Shown here piece by piece: positions 1 to 12,176 of a stretch of 64,000 bases of DNA. The notes below the pieces were generated by a model. That model worked only from the letters and a program-made list of their open reading frames with translations. It was not told where the DNA came from and did no database searches. How positions within the stretch are numbered: position 1 is the first letter of the stretch; the number at the start of each line of letters is the position of its first letter. The position numbers and the translations under genes were made by a program. The stretch lies in contig CM076192.1 of NCBI GenBank assembly GCA_038277395.1, positions 134,144,251 to 134,208,250 of the forward strand, read 5' to 3'. The stretch is from Dryocosmus kuriphilus. Taxonomy: Eukaryota; Arthropoda; Insecta; Hymenoptera; Cynipidae.

Positions 1-64
1 CCCCTCCCTCCTCGCGTGTAGCTTATCGTAGCCTTTGGCGAGACTCCCCCCCCCCATAAGAAGG

Positions 65-383
65 TACGTAGCTTTTAGAACTTGAAAACTGTTACAATAT
101 ATTACAAATATTTATACTATGAAAATTATTTATTGATCAAAGACATCGGTAAGAACAAATGGAGAATTTAGCTACTCATGTAAATCATTGACTGCAGGCA
201 ATGTAGTACTCAGCTTCTTGATCACAATCAATTATAAGGTTTAATTGTCTAACACTGATGCATGGCAAGATAAAATATGATACCTTGGTGTCGTGCCACA
301 TATTTTGTTTGTTTTTCTTTAGGTCAATTAATATACGAGCGGTACTTAAAAAAATATTCAAATTGAAAATCAAAAGCTACGTA
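65..383. repeat. Small inverted-repeat (MITE-like) element
   Basis: The 12-mer TACGTAGCTTTT at 65-76 is repeated as its exact reverse complement at 372-383. The interior is AT-rich and has no credible gene. C-rich runs lie on both sides (49-56 and about 400-455). This resembles a short non-autonomous DNA element. No target-site duplication was recognised, so the true ends may lie outside these coordinates. Positions 384-592 hold nothing else that I recognise. Confidence 0.4.
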
Positions 384-592
384 GCTCTGCTGAAGACACC
401 TCCCTCCCCCGTACGTAACCCAGCGTAGTCTTTGATCGAAAACCTACCTCCCCCAAAATTTGCCACCAGATTTATGGACAGCTCCTTGTCTAGGGAAGAA
501 AGTGACAGATAAATGTAAATGGCGGTCCTCGTGATAGTGAAACTAAGATCTAAACTAGGGCTAAATAAGAAAAATAACCCTAAGAGTCAGCA

Positions 593-2703
593 GTGCGTTT
601 CAATATGGATACGTTTAAAATGCCAACAGAAACATTGAATTATCGAGTAAAGATTTCTAATAGTTTCGATGTTCTTCAAAAACAGGGAAACGATAGCGAT
701 AATTGTGAGGAGGACCTGGAAACCCTGCGGGGCAATATGAAAGAGGCGATAAAGGCAGACGCGAAAAGTACTATAGGTTTAAAGAAAGTAACAGAAAGCA
801 AAACGCCGTTCGAAGAAGATTGCAAGCTGTGGTTTAAGAAGCGAACGAAGACCAAAGAAATTAGTTTTACAAAATAAGTGCGATCAAACCCATAAGAAGT
901 ATCTCGAGATTAGTTAAAATACAAATAGGTTTTACAGTTCCAAGGAAAGGGAGTGGGGAAAAGAATAAAATACTAGCAATAGACACGCATAATAAGCCAA
1001 ATAACCCGCGTGAGATATACAGTGGATTCAATTTTATATGGAAAGACTTTCAAAGTAGAACGGAAGTAATGAGGGACGAAAATGTCAATCTAGTAGCTGA
1101 TGCAACAGAAAGACTAAATTTATGGAGAAACAATTTTGATAAGCTATTGAACGTACGCGAAGCCCCCCCCCCCCCCCCCCCCTTGAAGTTAATCTCGGTG
1201 AAATCCACACTGCTGATCTACTAATTGATGAGCCTACTGAAAAGAAATAGAAATGGCCACAAAGAAGTTGAAAAATAACAAAGCCGCGGGCATTGATGAC
1301 TTACCGTTAGAACTGATAAAAAATGGGGGGCCCTCGCCTCACAAGCCAAATTTGTAAATTAATACGCACAATTTTTTAAAAAGGCGATTTTTAAAACGAA
1401 CTGTATCAATTATCGGGGAATTTCACTTGTGCCTTCGTGCTATAAGATCCTGACCAATGTAATCTTAGGTAGACTAACATCTTTTGCTGAGTAAATTATT
1501 GGGGATTACCAGTGTGGATCCCGCCGAAACCGGTCTACAAGTGATAAAATGTTTTACAATTAGACAACTGTTAGAAAAGAAATGGGAATTTAATGAAGTA
1601 ATACATTAGCTACTTATCGACTTCAAAAAAGCTTACAACTCTATAATACGCGGACGAATGTACTGTATTCTGGAGTTCTTGCATGTACCAAGGAAATTGG
1701 TTAGACTTATCGAAGTTTGCTTAAGCGGCACTAGGGGTAGGATACGCGTAAACGGAAGTTTATCTGAAGAGTTTTTGATCCGTGATGGCCTGAAACAGGG
1801 CGATGCGCTTTCGTTCATCCTTTTCAATTTAGATTTTAGAATACGTGATCAAAGAAGTACAAACGAATCCGTCCAGTGCTACCCTCAATTGAATAAAACA
1901 AATTCTGGGATACACGGATGATCTCAACTTACTCGGAGATGATAAAGAAACGGTAGCTAAAAATGCGGAAATCTTGATCACAAAAGCCAAGGAAATAGGT
2001 TCAGAAGCTAGCGAATCGAAGACAAAATATTTTATCGTCGACAGATCAGAACAAAGCAATGTAGAGGGGGACCTGATGGCCGGAAAAAATGAAATTTGGC
2101 AGAGTTAATGAGTTTAAATACCTCGGGACTATTATAACTAGCGGCAATAACATTAAAACGGAATTCAACAGGCGGCTGCACGCTGGCAATGGGTGCTACT
2201 ATGCAAAAAATACATTACTAAAATCGCGATCGTTATCTAGAAACATCAAATTAAGAATTCAAAAACCGATAATAATGCCGGTCGTCATGTACGGGTGCGA
2301 CACGCGGGCGCTGACAAAAGGATAGAAAGTACTTCGAAAAATCTATGGTCCCAAAAGGGACGAAGAGACTGGTGAATGGAGAAAACTGCATAATGATGAG
2401 CTGCATGCACTCTACGGGTCAGTAAATATTAATAGTGTAATTAAAGCCCGCAAATTAATCTGGGAGGGACATGTTGCAAGAATGGGCAACGAAAGAACAG
2501 TGGCCCAAGTTTTGAGAGGGAAGCCGATCAGTAAGAGACCTCTAGGCAGACCGAGAAACAGATGGGAGAAAAACGTATGGGACGATCTAAAAGAGCTAGG
2601 ACATGATTATTTGAACTGGATGGAAGATGCACAGGACAGAGATGCGTGGTGGTTCTGGGTAGCTGAGGCAATGAACTTCCGAGTTCGCAAAGCTACACCA
2701 TAA
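593..2703 (+). pseudogene. Decayed non-LTR retrotransposon (LINE) reverse transcriptase
   Basis: Pieces of one LINE ORF2 appear in order but in several frames. Positions 593-877 resemble the linker between endonuclease and reverse transcriptase. A KAAGIDDLPLELIK-like stretch lies near 1280, an INYRGISLVPSCYKIL stretch near 1405, IGDYQCGSRRNRST near 1500 and YTDDLNLLG near 1912 (the YxDD box). EFKYLGTIITSGNN falls at about 2110. The C-terminal region at 2380-2703 ends with the RPLGRPRNRW-type motif common in insect LINEs. Many stops and frameshifts occur between the pieces, so no protein can be made. The 5' end with most of the endonuclease is missing, as expected from incomplete reverse transcription. 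The clade (RTE-like or another) is not resolved. Confidence 0.8.
1166..1183. repeat. Poly-C homopolymer inside the LINE remnant
   Basis: An uninterrupted run of about 18 C lies between two recognisable LINE segments. It is either a slippage expansion or an assembly weak point. The frame of the remnant changes around it. Confidence 0.85.
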
Positions 2704-2745
2704 TAATAATGATAATAAGAATAATTATTATTGTTATTAGTATAT
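2701..2745 (+). repeat. Simple AT-rich 3' tail of the LINE
   Basis: A degenerate (TAATAATAA)n / (ATTATT)n run begins directly after the last recognisable codon of the LINE remnant. It ends where unique sequence resumes. This is the usual microsatellite-like tail left by target-primed reverse transcription. Confidence 0.55.
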
Positions 2746-2870
2746 TGAGTGGCTGTCTGTGGGCGGAAAAAAGGGTCGACTCGAATGCGAGTCAAAAAGT
2801 ACCATTTAGAAATAGTGAAATGGTATTTCACCGAAAAGCTTAGCTGAGATTTTGTCCACGAAGTGCAAGC

Positions 2871-2950
2871 GGTTAAATAGCTCAGTCGGTTAGTGTGTGC
2901 GTATTAGGTTTTAGGATGTTTAGGTCGGGGTTCAAAAATCCCCAGTGAGT
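2871..2950 (+). repeat. tRNA-like SINE head (A box and B box)
   Basis: TAGCTCAGTCGG at 2878-2889 matches the RNA polymerase III A box. GGTTCAAAAATCC at 2929-2941 matches the B box except for a loop that is 2 nt too long. The spacing is tRNA-like, and a TTTTT run follows at about 2955. The acceptor strands do not pair and the D stem is weak, so it is not a working tRNA. It is best read as the head of a tRNA-derived SINE or a tRNA pseudogene. An ACCATTT/AAATGGT hairpin lies just upstream, near 2800-2823. Confidence 0.5.
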
Positions 2951-3263
2951 GCGATTTTTCGAAGCGTTTGGGCGTGCGATTGTATGTGTAGGAGACCGTG
3001 CAGGTGATTGCGTAATTTGAAACATAAATTAAGTGCAGTGATTATATTAAACAATATTTTTTGGTAAATTTTTCATTATATTACATTGTCAAAACAAAAT
3101 TCGAAAAAAATTTTGTCCCAACAGTAAGTTTAAAAAAATTGTTACAATTTCAAAATTTGAAAATTTTTAATTTAAAGGAAACTGGTAAATTTTTGGTATT
3201 AAAGAAGCTATCTATATTGAACATTGGCATATTATATAAGACATAATTTTTGTAGAATATTTT

Positions 3264-3431
3264 GAACGTCTTCGGATATGAAAATTGTAAAATTCAAAAA
3301 ATTTAATTTTTCAATATCTTACCGTATAGAAGACAAAAAGACAGAACTCTTTTCGTTTCGCAGTTTTTTTTACGATGAGTATTTTTAATACTAAAATTGA
3401 AAAGGTGAGCAAAAATTGTCCGCATATTTAC
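3264..3431. repeat. Left arm of a 170-bp inverted repeat pair
   Basis: This stretch reads, with clear similarity over its whole length, as the reverse complement of 6862-7030. Shared blocks include TATGAAAATT, AAATTCAAAAAATTTAATTT and TCCGCATATT. The pair encloses the 800-bp tandem units, so it probably marks the ends or subterminal parts of one non-coding DNA element. The neighbouring 2951-3263 is AT-rich and shows nothing else. Confidence 0.6.
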
Positions 3432-3439
3432 TTATTTTT

Positions 3440-5177
3440 TACATTCTCATCTCAATGAGAAGGTATTAGTTTTATGTGCAAACTGACTTTCGCGGATTTC
3501 ATGAAATCTCAACGTTTCATGATCCCCTAAATCCGAAAAAACAGGTTTTACGTTGGTGTTTGTCTGTCGTTGCCGTTGTCATCGTTGTTGTCGTAGTCTG
3601 TTAGCACGACAACTTTCGAAGGACAAATCGGATTTGACTGGGCTTTTGCGTACTTCTTCAAGGCGTAAAAAGTAAGGACGAGTTCGTCAACCAGCGGGTT
3701 TTAATCAATGGTTCTGGTTTTATCCATAATAAATTCTTTCTAAAAATCAAAAATTCTAATTTCCCGCCAAAATATGCAAGATACGAAAAAATCATAGTAA
3801 ACGAAGTTGTTTCGCTCAAAAATATCTTCATATTTACTCCGTACCATTTTCTCGAAAAGACGCATGGTCTTTAAGTTATTCGTGAAATATGTTAATTCAT
3901 ATAAAAAATCCACTTTGCCGCAAAAGTATGCGAAATACGTGAAAATATCAAGACGCAGAATTATTCACCTTCCAAAGACCTACAAATTCTCTTGAAACCA
4001 TTTTTTGATACAACCCATACTTTCTTCATTAAACGTATAATACCGTTCTTTTAATCAAAAAATACATTACTATACAGTCAAAAAAGGTTATTAAAAGTTA
4101 TTGAAAAATCTGCCCGCTACTCAGGCGCATTCTCATCACGTTTCTCGCGCTCACCAATCAATGGAATTGTATCTAAAACGTAAATTTCTTCATTTTTTAC
4201 ATAGTTTGGCTGAAAAATGCAATTTTTTTATTATTACATTCTCATCTCAATGAGGAGGTATTAGTTTTATGTAAAAACTGACTTTCGCGGATTTCATGAA
4301 ATCTCGATGTTTCATGATCACCTAAATCCGGAAAAACAGGTTTTACGTTGGTGTCTGTCTGTCGTTGTCGTTTTTGTTGTCGTCGTTGTCGTCGTAGTCT
4401 GTTAGCACGATAATTTTCGAAGGACTAATCGGATTGGATTGCGCTTTTGCTTACTTCTTCAAGGCGTAAAAAGTAAGGACGATTTCGTCAACCAGCGGGT
4501 TTTGACCATTGTTTCTGGTTTTATCCATAATAAATTCTTTCTAAAAATCAAAAATTCAAATTTCTGGCCTACATATGCAAGATACGAAAAAATCATAATA
4601 AACGAAGTTGTTCAGCTCAAAAATATCTTCATATTTACTCCATACCATTTTCTCGAAAAGACGCATGGTCTTTAAGTTATTCGTGAAATATGTTAATTCA
4701 TATAAAAAAATCCACTTTTCCGCAAAAGTATGCGAGATACGTGAAACTATCAAGTAGCAGGATTATTCACCTTCCAAAGACCTACAAATTCTCTTGAAAC
4801 CATTTTTTGATACAACCCATACTTTCTTCATTAAACGTATAATACCGTTCCTTTAATCAAAAAATACATTACTATACAGTCAATAAAAAGTTATTAAAAG
4901 TTATTGAAAAATCTGCCCGCTACTCAGGCGCATTCTCATCACGTTTCTCGCGCTCACCGATCAATGAAATTATATCTAAAACGTAAATTTCTTCATTTTT
5001 TACATATTTTGGCTGAAAAATGCAATTTTTTTTATTACATTCTCATCTCAATGAGGAGGTATTAGTTTTATGTGAAAACTGACTTTCGCGGATTTCATGA
5101 AGTGTCGATGTTTCATGACCCCCTGAATCCGAGAAAACATGTTTTACGTCAGTGTCTGTCTGTCGTTGTCGCTGTCT

Positions 5178-5217
<40 letters not shown>

Positions 5218-6094
5218 TGTCGTCGTTGTCGTCGTAGCCTGTGAACACGATAACTTTCGAAGGACTAATCGGATTGGAGTGCGCTTTGGTACACTTAGTT
5301 AAGGGGTAAAAAGAAAGGACGAGTTCGTTAAACAGCGGTCTTTGACCAAGGGTTATGGCTTTATCCATCAAAAACGGTTTTCACATAATCAAGATATCCA
5401 TTTTCCGGCTAAACTATGAGAGATACAAAAAAAAAAATGTAAGGAAGTAAAATTCTTCATCTCAAAAAACCTGCCAATTTTGCCTTAACCGTTTTTTGAT
5501 AAAATGAACGGCTTTTGTTTTTATCAAGAAAACGTTATTGCAATTAAAAAACTCTGGTTTCGCGCCAAAATGTTCAAGATAAAAAAAAATGGTGAAAGAC
5601 GAAGTTGTTAAATTTAACAATATCTACAAATTTTGCTCAAACCATTTTTTGACAAATTGCACGGTTTTTGTTTTAATCGATAAAAACGTTATTAAAAATC
5701 AAGATTCTCAAATTTCCCGCCAAACTATGCAAGGTACGGAAAAATAGTAATAAACAAAGTTGTTTACCTTGAAAAGTTCTACAAATAATCTCTCCATCAT
5801 TTTTTTGATCAGACACATAGTTTCTGAGTTATTCGTGAAATATGTTATGAAATATAAAGAAAACCACTTTTCAGCAAAACTATGCAAGATATGAGCAAAT
5901 ATTAACAAGCAGAATTGTTCACCTTGGAAAGAGCTACAAAATTTATTCGTTAAGACTCATCGTTTTACTTTTAAGAATCGAAATCCTCTATTGTGAAAAT
6001 TTGGAGAATCACTATAAAACTTTACCAATCTATAATGTGTTTTAAAAAGATGTAATTATCGAGCGCGAAGCGCGAGTGTTATGATGAGAATGTA
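3440..6094. repeat. Non-coding element of ~800-bp tandem units with 12-bp inverted ends
   Basis: TACATTCTCATC at 3440 returns as GATGAGAATGTA at 6083-6094, giving a 12-bp terminal inverted repeat. Inside, the start motif ACATTCTCATCTCAATGAG recurs at 3441, 4236 and 5037 (periods 795 and 801). Units 1 and 2 are nearly identical over about 790 bp, while unit 3 drifts after about 5240. A shorter sub-motif (TATGCAAGATACGAAAAAAT and relatives) recurs several times between 3770 and 5900. No coding frame is credible. The terminal TA could be a TA target, as for Tc1/mariner-type MITEs. Confidence 0.65.
5176..5237. repeat. (GTC)n microsatellite
   Basis: About 60 bp of TCG/TTG triplets lie inside tandem unit 3. 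The corresponding sites in units 1 and 2 (about 3571-3599 and 4365-4400) hold a much shorter, degenerate version, so it expanded after the unit was duplicated. Confidence 0.9.
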
Positions 6095-6222
6095 TTCCTT
6101 AAGGGCGATAGAGCTTTAAGTAAAATAATTTCTTTTGGAATTTTTTATTTTAAGGTTTATACGATCCATAAACACCGAGCGCGTAGCGCGTGGTGAGTAA
6201 TCTATCGAGCGCGAAGCACGAG
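6061..6222. repeat. Three GC-rich quasi-palindromes (GAGCGCGAAGCGCGAG type)
   Basis: GAGCGCGAAGCGCGAG at 6061-6076, GAGCGCGTAGCGCG at 6177-6190 and GAGCGCGAAGCACGAG at 6207-6222 stand out in AT-rich DNA. Each can fold on itself through GCGC/GCGC. A related CTCGCGCTCACC occurs inside the 800-bp units at about 4146 and 4948. Function is unknown. Confidence 0.6.
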
Positions 6223-6861
6223 TCAAATGTCAAATAAAGGAGTTTAAATGTTTCGTGATCCAAAAGTGGAGTCCTGAGTAGACGAATACAGGCGAACCGA
6301 GCAAACGTCGAGTAGCGGTTGAACTTGCTGATGATAATCGGCGTCGCATGCTTTCTTGTAAAATGAATATTTCAGCAAATTTTCAATAATTCGATTTAAA
6401 AATCTCAATAAACCTTCTTTCAATAGTGATAAACAAATCTCTCGCTGAAAGTTTTGTTAACTCCAAAGTTCCTTCGATACTTTTTCTTGGGGAGCTCAAA
6501 AGACATGGTTACCGACCGTCCTCAATTTGCTATTAAATATTATTAAACAAAAGACGACTTTCACATTTTTGTTCACTTTGTGGGAATTGTAGCATCTGTC
6601 GGTTCAGGTATGTGTGTGCGTGGTGGGTGACCGAGTGGGGGTTGCCCATTCTGTTTGGGAGTTGATAACACGCCGGAGCCGATGTACACCAGTGAATACC
6701 AATAAACCTATATACCTATATCTGAATTCTACTCGATTATTCATGAAACCATGTACACAGCAGGCATCACTATGGTATACTGCATGTGTACACCAAATTT
6801 TAAACAGTTTCAATAACATTTGATTAATTTATGACGATTTATGTTTTAAAAAATAACTGAA

Positions 6862-7030
6862 TATGCGGAAAATTTGTTCTCACTTTTTCAATTGTATTAT
6901 TAAAAATAATCATCAGACAAAGAAACTGTGAGTACAGAAAAATTTCCTCTCTTTATTTCCTATAATGTAAGATTTTGAAAAATTAAATTTTTTGAATTTT
7001 AAAATTTTCATATCAGAAAACGTTTGGACA
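6862..7030. repeat. Right arm of the 170-bp inverted repeat pair
   Basis: This is the reverse-complement partner of 3264-3431 (see that entry). The stretch between the GC-rich palindromes and this arm (6223-6861), and the stretch after it (7031-7350), show no gene. The latter contains several AATATC/GATATT motifs that continue beyond the LINE, at 12930-13100. Confidence 0.6.
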
Positions 7031-7366
7031 ATACTTTTATAGTATGCGTTTTCGAGCGTTCGTCTGGTTATTACATCCGGCATTCATGCCCATTGTAACG
7101 TAACCTCATAATTTGAAATCTTTTTCTTTTATATCTAGATATTGAATCAAAGCACGCGTAGATATTAAAAATAAGATTTTGGCTGACAATATCCAAGATA
7201 TTAAATATGGCAGAATCTAAGATATCCAAACAATATGTTTTTTAATTTTGCAAAAATTACCTGGAAGACATGAATATTTCTAAACAATTCCGTAGGGATG
7301 TTATACCATAGTCGGCTGTTTCTATTTGTGATCCTTGAGCATTTGTCTTTTTCGATAATTATTCTT

Positions 7367-7693
7367 CTTTATTCATAATGTGTCCCCTAAGGGTTTACAT
7401 GCCCCTTTTCTCATACATCTTTTGCCTTATCTATTACTATTTTATCCTTACACTTATTACACCTATTTTTAACTTTATTTACATTTCTATTCTACTTTCT
7501 GTTTCATTACTCTAGCGTTTATTATAATAATAACAACAATAACAACGGCCGCTTTTCATGTACTCAGTTTTGCACAGTAGTCGCAAGTTTCCTTTACTTA
7601 TATTATTCTTATTATCTAATCTAATTATCTAATCTACTCTAATTATCTAATACATTTTTTACACCTTTCTATCAGACCTGCTTTCTTACACTT
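7367..7693 (-). other. LINE 3' UTR and tail
   Basis: This is the 327-bp non-coding stretch between the ORF2 stop and the TSD. On the minus strand it ends ATGAATAAAGAA directly before the duplicated target, so an AATAAA signal lies almost at the very end. There is no long poly(A). Confidence 0.7.
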
Positions 7694-10600
7694 TCATTTC
7701 TCCTCACTCTTTCCTCTAGCTTCTTCCAATTCTTTCATCCATTTTTCCCCCATACCTTCCTCTCCTAAAATCCTACCCACATTCTCCTGCCAACTTCCTT
7801 TATCTTCCTTTCCTCTTCTACATTCATCCCATACATGCTCCCATGTTTCCTCTTCCCATTTACATAATCTGCATTCTCTGTTCTCCTTTTTTTCCCAGTA
7901 CATCCCTTCCCTTACCTCATTACCCAATCTAAATCTTGCTATCCTTATCCATCTTTTTTCTCCCCACCCCTTTCTTAAATACTTTGGCAATCCTTCCTTT
8001 TTTATCATCTTATACCATTTATTATACTTCGAACTTTCAATCATCTCCCATCTTTCCATTAATTGTCTTTCCCCCTCTCTTCTCTCCACTTCTTCAAAGT
8101 TTACCTCTGCCCCCTCTCTTATACTTTTATCACTGAGACACTCCTTTCTTTCTTCTTCCCATCTCGACACTTCCATTCTCCTCCCTCTCCTCTCCTCGAC
8201 CTCCCTCAAACACTTTCTTGCCAACTCCCCACCCCTTCCATCTCTCAACTTCTCCTCAAATTTCCATGCCCTTTTCACTGCTTTAATACCTAATTTTTCC
8301 CTTTGCGCTTCTTCTCTCACCATATATCCAGGCGTTCTCCAGTCCACTCCCAGCGTCCATCGTATGTACCTCTCTTGTCACCTTTCAATCTCCTCCCTTT
8401 CCTTCCAACCCCATATCTCTGCTCCATATCCTACTACCGGCCACACTAGCGTATCAAATAGCCACATTCTTCTCTCCCAATCTTTCTTGAATCTTCTTTT
8501 CCCTATGCCCCATATCTGTTTCATTACCCCTGCCGCTCTCCTTATCCTTTCTCTCACATGTGCTCTTTGATCTCCATTACTCTGAACAGTGTATCCCAAA
8601 TATTTGAACTCCTTTACCTCTTCTATCTTCATTCCTTTCCACCTCCCACTCCATACTTTTTTTCTTCCCCCTCCTTTTCTAAACCTCATTATCTTTGTCT
8701 TTGCTTCATTTAACTTCAACTTTTTCTCATCCAAATATTTTTCTAATCCTGTTATTAACCCTGCCATCCCTTCTTCGTCCTCTGCCATCACCACCAAATC
8801 GTCTGCATATGCCAGGGTATAAATCCTTTCACTCCCCAGCCTCACTCCCCCCCAACCTTTTTTTCTCATTTGTTCCTCCAAGTCTGATATTACTATATTA
8901 AATAGCAACGGGCTGAGCGGGCACCCTTGTCTCACACCCCTTGCCAACCAGAAGCTCTCTCCTACTTGCTCTGCTATCTTTACTCTGCTTTTTGTCTCTC
9001 TAAAAATTTCTGCTACTCTCTTTCTTAACCCCTCTCTTATCCCTTTCTTCACCATTACTTTCTCTATTTCTTCCCTCTCCAGTGAGTCAAACGCTGCCTT
9101 CAGGTCCACAAACATTACTATCATTCCTCCTTTCTCTTGTTTAATCCTTTTGTTCACCAAATAATTCATCACATAAATATTATCCATCACCCCCATTCCT
9201 TTCCTGAATCCTGTCTGATTCGGTGGCACTATCTTTTTTTCCTCTACCTCTTTCTTTAACCTTTCCGCTAGAACCGAAACGTATAGCTTATACAGGGTCG
9301 GCATTAACGTCACTCCTCTATAATCTTTCACCTCCTCTCCTTTACCTTTTTTCACTATCGGCACCACTATCCCTTCTTTCCATAACTCTGGCCATCCTTC
9401 CCCTCTCCATACTCTATTGCACATTAACCATACCCACTCCTTTAGCTCTTCTCCCCCATATTTCCAAACTTCATTTGGAGTCTCATCTACTCCAGGCGCC
9501 TTGTCATCCTTCATTGCTTCTCTCACCTTGCTAATTTCTTCCCTCGTTATCTCTTCTTCTTTATCTCTTTCCCTTCCTTCTTTATCTCCTTTCCTAATTT
9601 TCTTCTCTACCCCTCCTAACAATTCCATAAAATATTTTTTCCACTCTTCCATTTCAATATCCTGGTTTACTCTTTTTCTTCTTTTCCTTTCTTTATTTAC
9701 TATCTTCCATACATCTTCCTCTGACCCTGCCTTCTCTATTTCTTCCTCGAATCTTTTATTTTCCTCCTATTTTCTTCTGTCACACAACTCCATATATTCT
9801 CTTTTTTTCCTCCTGTATTCCTGTCCATTACCTTTTCCTTTTCTCCACTTTCTTAATTCCCTTCTCACTTGCCTCTTCTTCTCTTTACATTCCTCAACCC
9901 ATCCATTTCTTCCTCCTTCTTTCCTATTTTCCTTTTTACTTGTTCCCTCCAATACTCTTTTTACCTTTCCTATTATTATTTCCATTTATTCGTTTACATT
10001 ACCCTCACCCATTTCCATATTCTTTATCCTTTCCCTAAATTGTTCCTTTCCTTCCCTTGACCACTCCCCTCTGTTTGTTCGTTTTACCCTTGTTTCCTTC
10101 TTGTTCTCATTTTCACTTCCTTTTTATCCCTCTACTGTCACAATCACTGGGAAATGATCTGACTCCATATATTCCCCCACTTCTAGTTTCTTAATGGATT
10201 CTCTTACCTCCTCATCCACTATTACATAATCAATCACCGTTCCCTTCTTTTCTCCTGGCCTCGTATATTCCCCTTCCTCATCTCCTTTTATACATCCGTT
10301 TAAGATAAACCATCCTATTTCTTCTAGTCCCTTTAGCATTTTCCTTCCTTCCCCGTTTATCGTCTTGTCCTTTGATTTCCTTCCTCTCTCCTCTCCCCCC
10401 ATTCCCTGCCACCTCTTTCTCCTGTCCTTGCATTAAAATCTCCTCCTATTATAAGCCTTACCTCTTCTTCATTTTCTTCAATCAATTCTTTTATCTTCTC
10501 CCATTTTTCCTGCATATCCCCATTTATATATACCCCTACTATCTTCCAACTCTCCTTCCCCGACTTCACCTCTTGCACTAATATTCCTTCCATTTCTTCT

Positions 10601-10860
10601 TTCCTCTCGTCCTTGCCTCTTATTTTTGTCATCATTTCCTTCCTCACTCCTATCGCCATACCTCCCATTGCTCTTCCTTTTTTATTCCTCTTCTTTGCAT
10701 TTTGCGTCTTCCATACATAACCCTTTGGTAATCTTCCCTTTACCCTCTCCCATCCCTTTTCATCTACCCACGTTTCCGTCATTACCACTACTTACCATTG
10801 TCTTATCTTTCTTAAAAATTCATTATCCTTTCTTTCCAGTCCTGCAATATTCCAATAGCA
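7694..10860 (-). pseudogene. LINE ORF2: AP endonuclease + reverse transcriptase + zinc knuckle
   Basis: Reading from 10860 downward, the endonuclease begins with a WNIAGL motif. It continues with VVVMTETWVDEKGW (10790 region), IIGGDFNA (about 10440) and YMESDHFPVIV (about 10150), the catalytic GDFN and SDH boxes. RT follows with APGVDETPNEVW, YRGVTLMPTLYKL, VDLKAAFDSL, GVRQGCPLSPLLFNI and YADDLVVMAE (about 8800). The C-terminus (about 7900-7820) has a CRLC...HVWDEC zinc knuckle. Breaks are a TAA just before 10788, a frameshift near 10397, TAA at 10124-10126, TAA at 9986-9988, TAG at 9767-9769 and TGA at 8378-8380. Apart from the frameshift, the frame stays consistent from 10402 to 7694, so the damage is mostly point nonsense changes. 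In an active copy it would nick target DNA and copy its RNA there. Confidence 0.92.
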
Positions 10861-12002
10861 CATCTTCCATTCCTTTTTTTCCCCACTTCTCTTCTTTTCT
10901 CCTTCCATAATCCCTCTTATTTTCCCCTGTCCCTCTCCTCTCTCTCCCCTCCCCCGACTTCTTTCCTTTTATTATCTTTTCCCCTTCTTCATCCCAAATC
11001 CACCACTCCCCATCTATCTGTACTCTTCCGTACTTTACCCACGTTCTTCTTCCCTTCTTTTTTTCTTCTTCCGCCCTCTTCCTTAACTGATACTGCATCT
11101 TTCCTTTCCGACCAAGTCAAATCATCCTCTATTCTCTCCACACTACCGTACAAAGCTCTTTTCTTAGTCATCACTTCCCACTTATCATCCCTGCTCTTCA
11201 ATTTAACCAGCGCCATTTGCCCTTCTCTTTCTCCTTCCCTACCGATTCTTCTTACTTCCTCTACTTCCACATTCGCCTTTATCCTTTTTAGTATTTCCTC
11301 CACTCCTTCCTTCAATTCCTTACCCTCTACTCTTAAACCCTTCACCACTATATTCCTTCTTCTTTCCTCTCTCTCCTTCCCCTCTATCCTTTTCTCTAAT
11401 TTTCTCAGCCTTTCGTTCTCCCTACTCCCATTTCCCTCCCGTCTGCTGTCCTGCTTTGAGCTTTCTATACTCTCTATCCTGTTCTCTAACTCTTCTATTC
11501 TGTTTTTGTCCTGTTCCTGTTTTTCCAGCTTCTTTTCCAAACCTTTCATCCTTTCCTCCAAATTTTTTCTTATCTCTTCCCATTTCCTCATCTCTTTCTT
11601 CACCTCAGCCATTTCTCTTCTAATCTCCTGTTTTATCTCCTCCCCCCTTTTCTCCTGCTTCTCCTCGTGCTCCCTCATCACCTCCCTCATTATTCTTCTT
11701 ATTCTTGCTGAATCTTTATCCTCTGTTTTTTCCTCTCCCTTTTCCTCCTCTTCCTTCCTAGTTTTTTCCGGCGGCGTCTTGAACATCCTTTGTTGCTTTC
11801 TCACTATTTCTAGGTCCCGTTCCTCCTTCTCCTCACTGCTCCCTCTGTCTTCTCTCTTTCTCTTGATAAATTCCTCTATCGATACCAAGCTCTTCGCCCT
11901 CACTCTCTCCCTTTCCAGTGTTTTCCTGTACTTCCCCCTTGTCTTTCTCTCTTTCTCGTCACCTCCCGGCGTAGAAAATACCTCCTGCTCAGCTTTATCC
12001 AT
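10823..12002 (-). pseudogene. LINE ORF1: coiled-coil RNA-binding protein (L1 ORF1-like)
   Basis: The frame opens with ATG at 12000-12002. The first half is very rich in K, E and R with heptad spacing (about residues 95-200), predicting a long coiled coil. It is followed by RRRNIVVKGL and a stretch with the layout of the L1 ORF1 RNA-recognition domain (VRRIGRE, MALVKLKSRDDKWEVM, RIEDDLTWSERK). A one-base frameshift near 11100 moves the C-terminus into the frame of 10823-11098, which has TWVKYGRVQIDGEWW. In L1-type elements this protein trimerises on the element RNA. The assignment comes from layout and motif similarity, not from a search. Confidence 0.8.
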
Positions 12003-12176
12003 TCAATGGTTCTCTCCCTTACGCCTTCTTTTCTTACTCGCTCACAAACTGTCAAAACCCACTTGTCACTCTCAACTCCTAAAAATTGTACTTCCAGTCA
12101 ATGTCAATATCAACAAAACTGAGTCTGATGACAACACTCGGTACTCTTATCGCCATCCCATAGGTACACGTACACT

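Noticed and set aside
2871..2945. A working tRNA gene
   Set aside because: The T loop is two bases too long, the D stem is weak and the acceptor strands do not pair.
5072..5302. 76-aa frame with a long poly-Val run (and poly-Asp on the other strand)
   Set aside because: It is the (GTC)n microsatellite translated; the parallel units lack the frame.
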